Source of the DNA: Lactobacillus delbrueckii
GTDB lineage: Bacteria; Bacillota; Bacilli; Lactobacillales; Lactobacillaceae
Assembly: GCA_004556255.1 (NCBI GenBank)
Contig: SFHY01000009.1
Location: forward strand, 1-21,547
Length of the DNA stretch: 21,547 bases
Direction of reading: 5' to 3'
Made by a program: the position numbers and the translations under genes. Below, piece after piece: positions 15,549 to 21,547 of this stretch (within the stretch, counting starts at the first letter, position 1; the number at the start of each line of letters is the position of its first letter). The notes beneath the pieces are model-generated. The model was given only the letters and a program-made list of their open reading frames with translations, made no database searches and was not told where the DNA came from.

Positions 15549-15574
15549 AATTACACAAGAAAGGATCTGAAGAC

Positions 15575-15811
15575 ATGCCTCAACAAAGAAGAGGTGGTCG
15601 TCGCCGCCGCAAGGTTGACTTCATCGCAGCCAACCACATCGACTACGTAGACTACAAGGATGTTGATCTGTTGAAACGTTTTATCTCAGAAAGAGGTAAA
15701 ATCTTGCCACGTCGTGTCACTGGTACTAGCGCTAAGAACCAACGCAAGGTTGCTAACGCTATCAAGAGAGCCCGGATTATGGGCCTTCTGCCATTCGTAG
15801 CTGAAGACTAA
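15575..15811 (+). CDS. rpsR: 30S ribosomal protein S18
   Basis: A 78-residue basic protein, the partner of S6 on the small subunit platform. It starts MPQQRRGGRRRRKVDFI and contains the family signature DYKDVDLLKRFISERGKILPRR followed by TGTSAKNQRKVANAIKRAR. The ATG at 15575 follows AAGGATC, 26 bases after the ssb stop. It is the last gene of the operon, and a strong terminator follows within 25 bases. Confidence 0.97.
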   Translation: MPQQRRGGRRRRKVDFIAANHIDYVDYKDVDLLKRFISERGKILPRRVTGTSAKNQRKVANAIKRARIMGLLPFVAED

Positions 15812-15833
15812 GCAGCAGGATCAATAAGCAAAT

Positions 15834-15873
15834 AAAGAGACCGAAGGAGCTGGACTCCTCCCGGTCTCTTTTT
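15834..15873 (+). terminator. Rho-independent terminator after rpsR
   Basis: AAAGAGACCG (15834-15843) pairs with CGGTCTCTTT (15862-15871), and inside it GGAG pairs with CTCC. A T run follows. It ends the rpsF-ssb-rpsR transcript. Confidence 0.93.
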
Positions 15874-15883
15874 CTTTTCTGTT

Positions 15884-15910
15884 TTGTGGCGGGCGGCAAT
15901 AGGTTATAAT
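15884..15910 (+). promoter_or_regulatory. Candidate promoter of gdpP-rplI-dnaB
   Basis: A perfect TATAAT (15905-15910) lies 32 bases after the rpsR terminator. The -35 region is poor: TTGTGG (15884-15889) is only 15 bases away. Transcription would start near 15917. Confidence 0.5.
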
Positions 15911-15950
15911 GGGAGTAGTTTAATCTGCTTTAAAGATGTGGAAGAATTTT

Positions 15951-17972
15951 ATGAAAAACTTTTTACGCAAACTTGAATTGCCAGAATTCGTCCGGGATTC
16001 CAGATTAATCATTGCCTTCTCCAGCGTCGCCTTCTTGACGGTGCTGAGCACGGTTGTGGCTTTCTTCATCAACCGGATCTTCGGGGTGGCGCTTTTGCTG
16101 GTTCTGATCGTGGATGTCTTTTGGGTCGTTTTCGGCGTTTACATTCTCGCGAAAAATACCAACAATTACGCGGCCAACCTCTCCTACCGGATCAAGCGGG
16201 GGGAGCAGGAGGCCATGATCAAGATGCCGCTGGGGATCCTCCTTTACGACGAGTCCCGGCACATCCAATGGGTCAACCCCTACTTGCAGCTCTACCTGGG
16301 GGACAAGGACGCCATCGGCAAGACGATTACGGCGGTCGACCGGAAGCTGGGCAAGCTGGTTGAAGAAGCCCTTGAGGCCCAGACTTCGGAAAGCAAGGTG
16401 GTCAAGTGGGGGGACCACCAATTTGAAATGGTTGTCCAAGACAGTATTGGGGTCATCTACCTGCTCGACATTACCCGTTATGCTGACCTGGCCGACAAGT
16501 ACCGGGCTGAGCGCCTGGCTATCGGGCAGATTTTTGTCGACAACTACGACGAGCTCAGCGAGCGGATGCATGACCAGGAACTGGCCAGAACCAGCACCTA
16601 CCTGCAGACGACCTTGAACGACTATGCCAAGAAGTTCAAGGCCTACTTAAAGCGGATCGATGAAGACCACTTTTTGCTTCTGGCCCACTTGCAGGACCTG
16701 GAAGCCATGGAAGAAGACAAGTTCTCAGTTTTGGACAAGATCCGCCTGGAAACCAGCCGGAACAACACTCCTTTGACCCTGTCGGTCGGGATTGCCTACG
16801 GGGGCGAGTCACTGAGAAAGATCGCCAACCAAGCCCAGGCCAACTTGGACCTGGCCCTTGGCCGGGGCGGGGACCAGGTGGTCCTTCGGGAATTGGGCCA
16901 GGTAGCCCGCTTCTACGGGGGCAAGTCCAACCCAATGGAAAAGCGCACCCGGGTCCGGGCCAGAATGGTTTCCCAGGCCTTGGGCGAGCTCTTCAAGGAT
17001 GTTGACCAGGTCTTCGTCCAGGGGCATCAACGGCCTGATATGGACTCTGTCGGCAGCGGGATCGGGGTCGTCAAGATCGCCCGCCTGCATGGAGTCAAGG
17101 CCCACTTTTTGCTGGACACGGCCCACTGCAACTATGACGTTGACCGCCTGGTCAAGAAGATGCAAGCGGCTGATCCCCAGCTGGATCTTTTTGTCAGCCC
17201 GGATGAGGCCAACGCGGTCGCGACGGACAACTCCCTTTTGGTTATGGTGGACCACTCCAAGTACTCCATCACTTATGACCAGCGCCTCTATGACCGCTTG
17301 AAGAACCGGATCGTGGTGATCGACCACCACCGGCGGGGGGAAGAATTCCCGGAGAACCCGATGCTGACTTACGTGGAGCCATATGCTTCCTCAGCCAGCG
17401 AACTGGTGACGGAAATGGTCGAATATCAGCAGCCGGCTGAGGACAACCGGGTTTTGACCAACCTGGAAGCCACGGCCATGCTGGCCGGGATCACGGTCGA
17501 CTCCAAGGAATTCTCCTTGCGCACGGGGACGAGAACCTTTGACGCGGCCAGCTACCTGCGGTCGATCGGGGCGGACTCCTCGGTGGTCAGTGAGCTTTTG
17601 AAGGAAGATATTTCCAGCTTCCTGGTCAAGAGCCACCTGGTGGCCAGCCTGCAGATGCTGCGGCCGAAGATGGCGGTCATGCAGGGGCCGGAGGACAAGG
17701 TGATCGACCCGATCCTGACGGCCCAGGCAGCCGATACGGCCCTGGATTTGGAAGGGGTGTCGGCATCTTTTGCCATCACCAGAAGAAGCGGGGACAAGGT
17801 CGGAATTTCAGCCCGGTCGATGGGCCACATCAACGTCCAGGTGATCATGGAGAAGCTGGGCGGGGGCGGCCACTTGTCCAACGCGGCGACCCAGATCAAG
17901 GATATAACGGTCAAAGAAGCCAGTCAGCGGCTGCTAACGGCAATTGACGAATATCTGGAAGAAAACAGTTAA
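15951..17972 (+). CDS. gdpP: Cyclic-di-AMP phosphodiesterase GdpP (YybT)
   Basis: A 673-residue membrane phosphodiesterase that hydrolyses cyclic di-AMP, a second messenger controlling potassium, osmolyte uptake and wall stress. Order: two transmembrane helices (about 19-41 and 44-67), a PAS-like domain, a degenerate GGDEF domain (GRGGDQVVLRE, lacking the cyclase motif) and the DHH/DHHA1 catalytic unit. The catalytic unit has HQRPDMD (His359, Asp363, Asp365), VMVDHS (Asp434), IDHHRRGEEF (458-467) and LGGGGHLSNAAT. All expected Mn-binding positions are present. I chose the ATG at 15951 because GGAAG lies 6 bases upstream; the in-frame ATG at 15936 adds five residues but lacks a ribosome-binding site. 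rplI follows after 22 bases. Confidence 0.95.
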   Translation: MKNFLRKLELPEFVRDSRLIIAFSSVAFLTVLSTVVAFFINRIFGVALLLVLIVDVFWVVFGVYILAKNTNNYAANLSYRIKRGEQEAMIKMPLGILLYDESRHIQWVNPYLQLYLGDKDAIGKTITAVDRKLGKLVEEALEAQTSESKVVKWGDHQFEMVVQDSIGVIYLLDITRYADLADKYRAERLAIGQIFVDNYDELSERMHDQELARTSTYLQTTLNDYAKKFKAYLKRIDEDHFLLLAHLQDLEAMEEDKFSVLDKIRLETSRNNTPLTLSVGIAYGGESLRKIANQAQANLDLALGRGGDQVVLRELGQVARFYGGKSNPMEKRTRVRARMVSQALGELFKDVDQVFVQGHQRPDMDSVGSGIGVVKIARLHGVKAHFLLDTAHCNYDVDRLVKKMQAADPQLDLFVSPDEANAVATDNSLLVMVDHSKYSITYDQRLYDRLKNRIVVIDHHRRGEEFPENPMLTYVEPYASSASELVTEMVEYQQPAEDNRVLTNLEATAMLAGITVDSKEFSLRTGTRTFDAASYLRSIGADSSVVSELLKEDISSFLVKSHLVASLQMLRPKMAVMQGPEDKVIDPILTAQAADTALDLEGVSASFAITRRSGDKVGISARSMGHINVQVIMEKLGGGGHLSNAATQIKDITVKEASQRLLTAIDEYLEENS

Positions 17973-17994
17973 AGAAGAAAAGGAGCCATGAAAG

Positions 17995-18450
17995 ATGAAA
18001 GTTATTTTTATGCAAGACGTTAAGGGCAGAGGCAAGCGGGGCCAGGTCAAGGACGTGCCGGACGGCTACGCGCAAAACTACCTGATCAAGCGGGGCCTGG
18101 CTAAGGAAGCCAACAAGGGCAACCTGAACACCCTGAAGCGGGTGGAAGCCAATGAAAAGGCTGAATACGAAGCTCAAAAGGCAGCTGCCCAAGAGATCAA
18201 GAAGCAGCTGGAAGCTGACGAAACTGTGGTTGAACTGAAGTCCAAGGCCGGCAGCGACTCCCGCCTCTTCGGTTCAATCTCCAGCAAGAAGATCATCGAA
18301 GGCCTGGACAAGCAGTTCGACATCAAGCTGGACAAGCACAAGCTGGAACTGCGGGAACCAATCAAGGTTCTGGGCTACACTAATGTGCCAGTCAAGCTCT
18401 TCAAGGGCGTTGAATCAAAGGTCCGGGTCCACGTTACCCAAGAAAATTAA
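17995..18450 (+). CDS. rplI: 50S ribosomal protein L9
   Basis: A 151-residue elongated protein at the base of the L1 stalk that limits ribosomal frameshifting. The N-terminal domain MKVIFMQDVKGRGKRGQVKDV and GYAQNYLIKRGLA binds 23S rRNA. A long charged connecting helix follows, then a C-terminal domain (SKAGSDSRLFGSISSKKI). The start is the ATG at 17995, with AGGAG 9 bases upstream; the ATG at 17988 is out of frame. It sits between gdpP and dnaB, as in most Firmicutes. Confidence 0.97.
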   Translation: MKVIFMQDVKGRGKRGQVKDVPDGYAQNYLIKRGLAKEANKGNLNTLKRVEANEKAEYEAQKAAAQEIKKQLEADETVVELKSKAGSDSRLFGSISSKKIIEGLDKQFDIKLDKHKLELREPIKVLGYTNVPVKLFKGVESKVRVHVTQEN

Positions 18451-18473
18451 GAAGCTGAAAGAAGCCGTGATTG

Positions 18474-19844
18474 ATGGATAATCTTGTCACGCAGCAGATC
18501 CCGCATGATTCTGCTGCTGAAAAAGCCGTTTTAGGGGCGATTTTCATTGATCCCGAAGTCATCAACGAAGTCAGCTCGGTCTTAGAGCCAACTGATTTTT
18601 ATGAACATGCCAACCGCCTGGTCTACAGCGCCCTTTTGGCCCTTTATGACGAGAGCAGGTCAATCGACCTGGTTACCCTGCAAGAGGAGCTCAAGCGGCG
18701 GGGGCAATTGGAAGAACTGGGCGACATGGCCTACGTGTCAGAGCTTTTGCTGGCAACGCCAACTGCCTTTCACGCCAAGGACTATGCCCGCATCGTCCAC
18801 CAGAAGGCCCAGCTGCGCAATTTGATCAATGCCAGCCAGAAGATCATCTCCAGTGCCATTCAAGGGTCTGACAGCGTGGATGAGATCCTCAGCAACGCTG
18901 AAAATGAGATCATGAACGTCTCCAATGAAAAGGGGAGCGGGGGTTTTCATAAGATTGAGGACCTGGTTGCCGGAGCCTTTGAGCAGATTTCAAATAATGC
19001 CCAGAACCAGGACGCGGTTACGGGGTTACGGACGGGTTTTGCCTATCTGGACGAGATGACGACGGGGCTGCATGATGACGAATTGATCATTTTGGCGGCC
19101 CGGCCGGGTGTCGGGAAGACCTCTTTTGCCATGAACATCGCCAAGAATGTGGGCATTACTGAGAAGAAACCGGTAGCGGTCTTCTCCCTGGAAATGTCTG
19201 GTGAGCAGCTGGTGCAGCGGATGTTGGCCTCAACGGGCCTGATCGACTCCCAGCACCTCAGAACGGGGATCCTGGACAGGGATGAGTGGAACCAGCTGGA
19301 CATGGCAGCGAGTGTCTTGCGGCAGGCTCCGATCTATATCGACGACACGCCGGGGATCAAGATCAGTGAAATCCGGGCCGAGTGTCTGGCCCTGCAAAAG
19401 GAACTGGGCTACCTGGGCCTGGTCGTGATCGACTACCTGCAGCTGATTGAAGGGCCAAAGACTGAGTCCCGCCAGCAGGAAGTTTCCGCGATCTCTCGCC
19501 AGCTCAAGAAGATGGCCAAGGAATTGCACGTGCCGGTAATTTCCCTGTCGCAGTTGTCGCGGTCAGTTGAGCAGCGGCAGGACAAGCGGCCAATTTTGTC
19601 AGACTTGCGGGAATCCGGGTCAATCGAACAGGACGCCGACATCGTTGGCTTCCTCTACCGGGACGACTACTACCGGGATGAGGATGACGACGGTGAGGAA
19701 CCGAAGGAAGATCCGGAAAACGTTGAAGTTGAAGTTATTATTGAAAAGAACCGGTCAGGCCGGCGGGGATCAGCCAAGCTGATGTTCTCCAAGCCTTACA
19801 ACCGCTTCTCCAACCTGGACCCAGGCCATGAGGCCCAGGGGTAG
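18474..19844 (+). CDS. dnaB: Replicative DNA helicase DnaB (called DnaC in Bacillus)
   Basis: A 456-residue RecA-fold hexameric helicase that unwinds DNA 5' to 3' at the fork and binds primase through its N-terminal domain. The N-terminal domain begins near PHDSAAEKAVLGAIF. The linker leads to the ATPase domain with Walker A ARPGVGKTS (209-217), SLEMSGEQLVQRM, the Walker B VVIDYLQLI, LSQLSRSVEQR and the arginine-containing ESGSIEQDAD. An acidic insert (YRDEDDDGEEPKEDPE) precedes the last strand. The ATG at 18474 is preferred over the TTG directly before it; the ribosome-binding site is modest (GAAAGAAG). It ends the rightward operon at a strong convergent terminator. Confidence 0.96.
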   Translation: MDNLVTQQIPHDSAAEKAVLGAIFIDPEVINEVSSVLEPTDFYEHANRLVYSALLALYDESRSIDLVTLQEELKRRGQLEELGDMAYVSELLLATPTAFHAKDYARIVHQKAQLRNLINASQKIISSAIQGSDSVDEILSNAENEIMNVSNEKGSGGFHKIEDLVAGAFEQISNNAQNQDAVTGLRTGFAYLDEMTTGLHDDELIILAARPGVGKTSFAMNIAKNVGITEKKPVAVFSLEMSGEQLVQRMLASTGLIDSQHLRTGILDRDEWNQLDMAASVLRQAPIYIDDTPGIKISEIRAECLALQKELGYLGLVVIDYLQLIEGPKTESRQQEVSAISRQLKKMAKELHVPVISLSQLSRSVEQRQDKRPILSDLRESGSIEQDADIVGFLYRDDYYRDEDDDGEEPKEDPENVEVEVIIEKNRSGRRGSAKLMFSKPYNRFSNLDPGHEAQG

Positions 19845-19858
19845 GGGAAAAGACAGTA

Positions 19859-19892
19859 AAAAAGCGCGAATCGTTGTTGATTCGCGCTTTTT
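19859..19892. terminator. Bidirectional terminator between dnaB and the DUF2974 gene
   Basis: AAAAAGCGCGAATC (19859-19872) and GATTCGCGCTTTTT (19879-19892) form a perfect 14-bp stem around GTTGTT. Both strands end in a U run, so it serves dnaB (rightward) and the convergent gene (leftward), whose stop codon is one base away. Confidence 0.95.
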
Positions 19893-19893
19893 G

Positions 19894-21051
19894 TTATTCT
19901 TGCTTGATGTCGTAGGCCTCAAAGAAGATTGGCCCTTTCTTTGAGTCATTGAAATTCGGCCGGTCCTTGTAAGGATCCTCGCTCCTGTTGAAAGGCAGGG
20001 TAAGGCTCTGCCGGGCCGTTTCAATAATATTGTTAAAAATCTGCCGGAAGATAGTCCGCATTTCCGGATCCATGGCAAAGTATGCCCGGCCAAAGCGGTA
20101 GGTACCGGTAAAACCACTGATCTGCTTGATCTTGGTGATGTCCAGGCTGCCAAAAGCTTCAAAAAGGGCGGACCACATCTGCCCTCTTTTTTCCGCGGGA
20201 ATCTGGTGGTTGAAGGCGATCAGGGAGTGGCGGATCACCCGGGCTGTAGCCGTGAGTCCCTCTTGCGCCAAAACATAGCTGTCCCGGCCAACGCTCCAGG
20301 TTCTTGGGTCGTGCTGGCTGAGGGCTGGCTGGGTGCACTTGACGACCAGGACGCGCTCAGTATGGTCCAGCATGCAGCCGACGATGGAGCTTTCTGGGAT
20401 GTAGGTCTTCATCTTTTTGATATTATCTTGGAAGCCGCTGGTCCCGTAAATCTGGTGCCGGTAGCCAGGCCCGTCAAAGCTGTAGGACTTGATGACCCGG
20501 GCTTGAATCTGCGGATCAGCAAAGGCCAAAGCGTAGTGGGCGTAGTTGCCCCCCTTGGAGTGACCGGTGATATAGATCCGGTCATTTGGGTAGGCCTGGC
20601 CGATCCGGTTGAGATATTTAGCGGCCAGCTTTTGTCCGGTAATTTCCGGTGTATAATTCATGACCATGTCCTCGCTCCAGCCGATCATGGACTGGTCGGT
20701 GCCCCGGTAGGCGACCAGGATGGTCAGGTCGTCCAGGCGGAAGGCGCCAGCGTTGAACTGGATGGGTTCAGGCTCAATCTCCATCTTGTTGACCCAGTCC
20801 AGGACGGTCAAGTCAGCCAGGCGGGGAGACTTGGGCAAGAGCAGGAGTTCAGTTTTGTCCAGATTTTGCCAGCGGTCAGGCTCACGTTGGTAGATGGACT
20901 GGCAGACCTCGCCTAAGCTGTGACCAACCGTGCTGCCGTCAAAGGGAAGGTAGGCCAGGGATGCCATTAAGGAAGCATCCAGGCTGTTGAAAGGGCAAGC
21001 TTGAAAAGGCAGATCGCCTCGCCAGCGCAGATAGTCTAATGTTGATGCCAT
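19894..21051 (-). CDS. DUF2974 (Mbeg1-like) alpha/beta-hydrolase, substrate unknown
   Basis: A 385-residue protein with a lipase-like fold. The nucleophile elbow is GHSKGGN with Ser165. The upstream AYRGTDQSMIGWSEDMVMNY block is characteristic of the DUF2974/Mbeg1-like family found in many Firmicutes. A likely acid residue is Asp193 in SYSFDGPGY; the His cannot be assigned with confidence, although LDHTERV is a candidate. I see no signal peptide or membrane segment, so it is probably cytoplasmic. The start at 21051 has AAGGAGG just upstream; an in-frame ATG at 21075 would overlap that site. It runs opposite to its replication neighbours and to the fork from oriC, and shares an intergenic region with a divergent small membrane protein. 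No function has been established that I know of. Confidence 0.85.
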   Translation of the reverse strand: MASTLDYLRWRGDLPFQACPFNSLDASLMASLAYLPFDGSTVGHSLGEVCQSIYQREPDRWQNLDKTELLLLPKSPRLADLTVLDWVNKMEIEPEPIQFNAGAFRLDDLTILVAYRGTDQSMIGWSEDMVMNYTPEITGQKLAAKYLNRIGQAYPNDRIYITGHSKGGNYAHYALAFADPQIQARVIKSYSFDGPGYRHQIYGTSGFQDNIKKMKTYIPESSIVGCMLDHTERVLVVKCTQPALSQHDPRTWSVGRDSYVLAQEGLTATARVIRHSLIAFNHQIPAEKRGQMWSALFEAFGSLDITKIKQISGFTGTYRFGRAYFAMDPEMRTIFRQIFNNIIETARQSLTLPFNRSEDPYKDRPNFNDSKKGPIFFEAYDIKQE

Positions 21052-21138
21052 CGCAAAAACCTCCTTAGCTAACATTGTACATTATTGCGCAAAAAGCGGG
21101 GCGGGGAAGGCTTTATATTGATTTTATGTAATTCTTTA

Positions 21139-21155
21139 TTTACAAGAACTGTAAA
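21139..21155. promoter_or_regulatory. Inverted repeat in the divergent intergenic region
   Basis: TTTACA-AGAAC-TGTAAA is a perfect 6-bp inverted repeat between two divergent genes, of the form bound by many dimeric repressors. On the plus strand its left half could be a -35 box, with TATGAT 15 bases downstream as -10. I cannot name a regulator. Confidence 0.4.
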
Positions 21156-21196
21156 GGTGTATGATTATGGCATAGAATGAAAAGGAGATGAGACGA

Positions 21197-21421
21197 ATGA
21201 AAGTTGTAACAGTTAAGTCAATCTGGCTGACCCTGCTCACGGTCTTGAGCTTTGTCCTGCCATTTTGGGGCTGGCTGCCACTGGTGTACTTGTACAGCCA
21301 ACGTCAGGATCCGGCCATGCAGGGGATGGAAAAGACGCTTAAGCTCGCGGCTGGCGTGCAAGTAGCGTACTTGGTGATTTTGGCGGTAATCTTCTACTTC
21401 TTTGCCCAGATTCACGGTTAA
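21197..21421 (+). CDS. Small two-helix membrane protein, unknown function
   Basis: A 74-residue protein that I do not recognise. It has a short basic N-terminus (MKVVTVK) and a first hydrophobic helix at about 9-33 with the aromatic run PFWGWLPLVY. A polar loop at 34-50 (SQRQDPAMQGMEKTLK) follows, then a second helix at about 51-70 ending FYFFAQIHG. The topology is a hairpin in the membrane, with both ends likely on the same side. The ATG at 21197 has AAAGGAG 10 bases upstream; an in-frame ATG at 21188 is too close to that site. It is divergent from the DUF2974 gene and may share its control region. No terminator is evident before the tRNA promoter. Confidence 0.75.
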   Translation: MKVVTVKSIWLTLLTVLSFVLPFWGWLPLVYLYSQRQDPAMQGMEKTLKLAAGVQVAYLVILAVIFYFFAQIHG

Positions 21422-21455
21422 AAACAGATAATTTCAATTTTTTTGGTAAAAGCTC

Positions 21456-21484
21456 TTGTCAAGGACACGTTTTTATGGTTTAAT
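21456..21484 (+). promoter_or_regulatory. Promoter of the tRNA gene
   Basis: TTGTCA (21456-21461) and TTTAAT (21479-21484) are separated by 17 bases, with A/T-rich DNA upstream. Transcription would start near 21491, about 20 bases before the tRNA. Confidence 0.7.
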
Positions 21485-21511
21485 TAATAACTGTGTTAAG
21501 GCACAAGAGTC

Positions 21512-21547
21512 GCTGACTTAGCTCAGTTGGCAGAGCACTTCACTAGT
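21512..21547 (+). tRNA. tRNA-Thr (anticodon AGT), 5' half, cut by the contig end
   Basis: GCTGACT starts the acceptor arm. TA (8-9), the D arm GCTC-AGTTGGCA-GAGC, A26 and the first half of the anticodon arm CTTCA follow. Then come C32, T33 and AGT at positions 34-36, where the contig stops. AGT reads ACU as threonine, and the 5' half resembles threonine tRNAs of related Firmicutes. The 3' half is missing, so pairing cannot be checked and the isotype rests on the anticodon. Confidence 0.85.

Noticed and set aside
16845..16890. Active GGDEF (diguanylate cyclase) domain in GdpP
   Set aside because: The motif is GRGGDQ rather than GG(D/E)EF, the usual degenerate form in GdpP, so cyclase activity is not expected.
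20206..20916. 236-codon open frame antisense to the DUF2974 gene
   Set aside because: The minus-strand protein has a clear family motif (GHSKGG) and a good ribosome-binding site; the plus-strand frame has neither.
21542..21547. ACTAGT (SpeI site) at the very end as a cloning scar
   Set aside because: These bases fit positions 31-36 of the tRNA anticodon arm exactly, so no vector origin is needed.

Overview
This window looks like one whole assembled contig carrying the replication-origin region of a low-G+C Gram-positive (Firmicutes) chromosome. The gene order mnmG-mnmE-yidC-rnpA-rpmH / oriC / dnaA-dnaN-yaaA-recF-gyrB-gyrA-rpsF-ssb-rpsR-gdpP-rplI-dnaB is the classic one for lactobacilli. Coding sequences strongly prefer G/C in third positions (CTG, GGC, GAC) while intergenic DNA is AT-rich. 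This pattern, with the protein sequences, points to the Lactobacillus delbrueckii group; that species call is inference.

Layout. Positions 1-15 match the 3' end of the Illumina read-1 adapter and are not genomic. They interrupt the first codons of a minus-strand thiamine-pyrophosphate enzyme, probably pyruvate oxidase. From 393 to 5231 all genes are on the minus strand: two tRNA-modification genes (mnmG, mnmE), the membrane insertase yidC, the RNase P protein rnpA and ribosomal protein L34 rpmH. From 5368 to about 7222 lies a bipartite oriC: a DnaA-box cluster upstream of dnaA, and a second box cluster with a DnaA-trio and an AT-rich unwinding element between dnaA and dnaN. From 5708 to 19844 all genes are on the plus strand, co-directional with a fork leaving oriC. 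They encode initiator, sliding clamp, an S4 protein, RecF, both gyrase subunits, the S6-SSB-S18 operon, the c-di-AMP phosphodiesterase GdpP, L9 and the replicative helicase. A strong convergent terminator (19859-19892) then separates dnaB from a head-on DUF2974 alpha/beta-hydrolase, followed by a divergent 74-residue membrane protein. The contig stops inside a tRNA-Thr gene, exactly after its anticodon.

The genes form a replication and translation housekeeping block. I see no CRISPR array, insertion sequence, prophage, toxin-antitoxin pair or defence system, and I do not think a new multi-gene system is hidden here. The points most worth checking are: Leu instead of the usual acidic residue in the GyrA quinolone-resistance region; mutually exclusive hairpins ending in a terminator just upstream of mnmE; a 93-bp inverted-repeat structure between gyrA and rpsF that contains the rpsF -35 box; the DnaA-trio; a DnaA box lying on the dnaA promoter; the uncharacterised hydrolase/membrane-protein pair; and the adapter at the left end.
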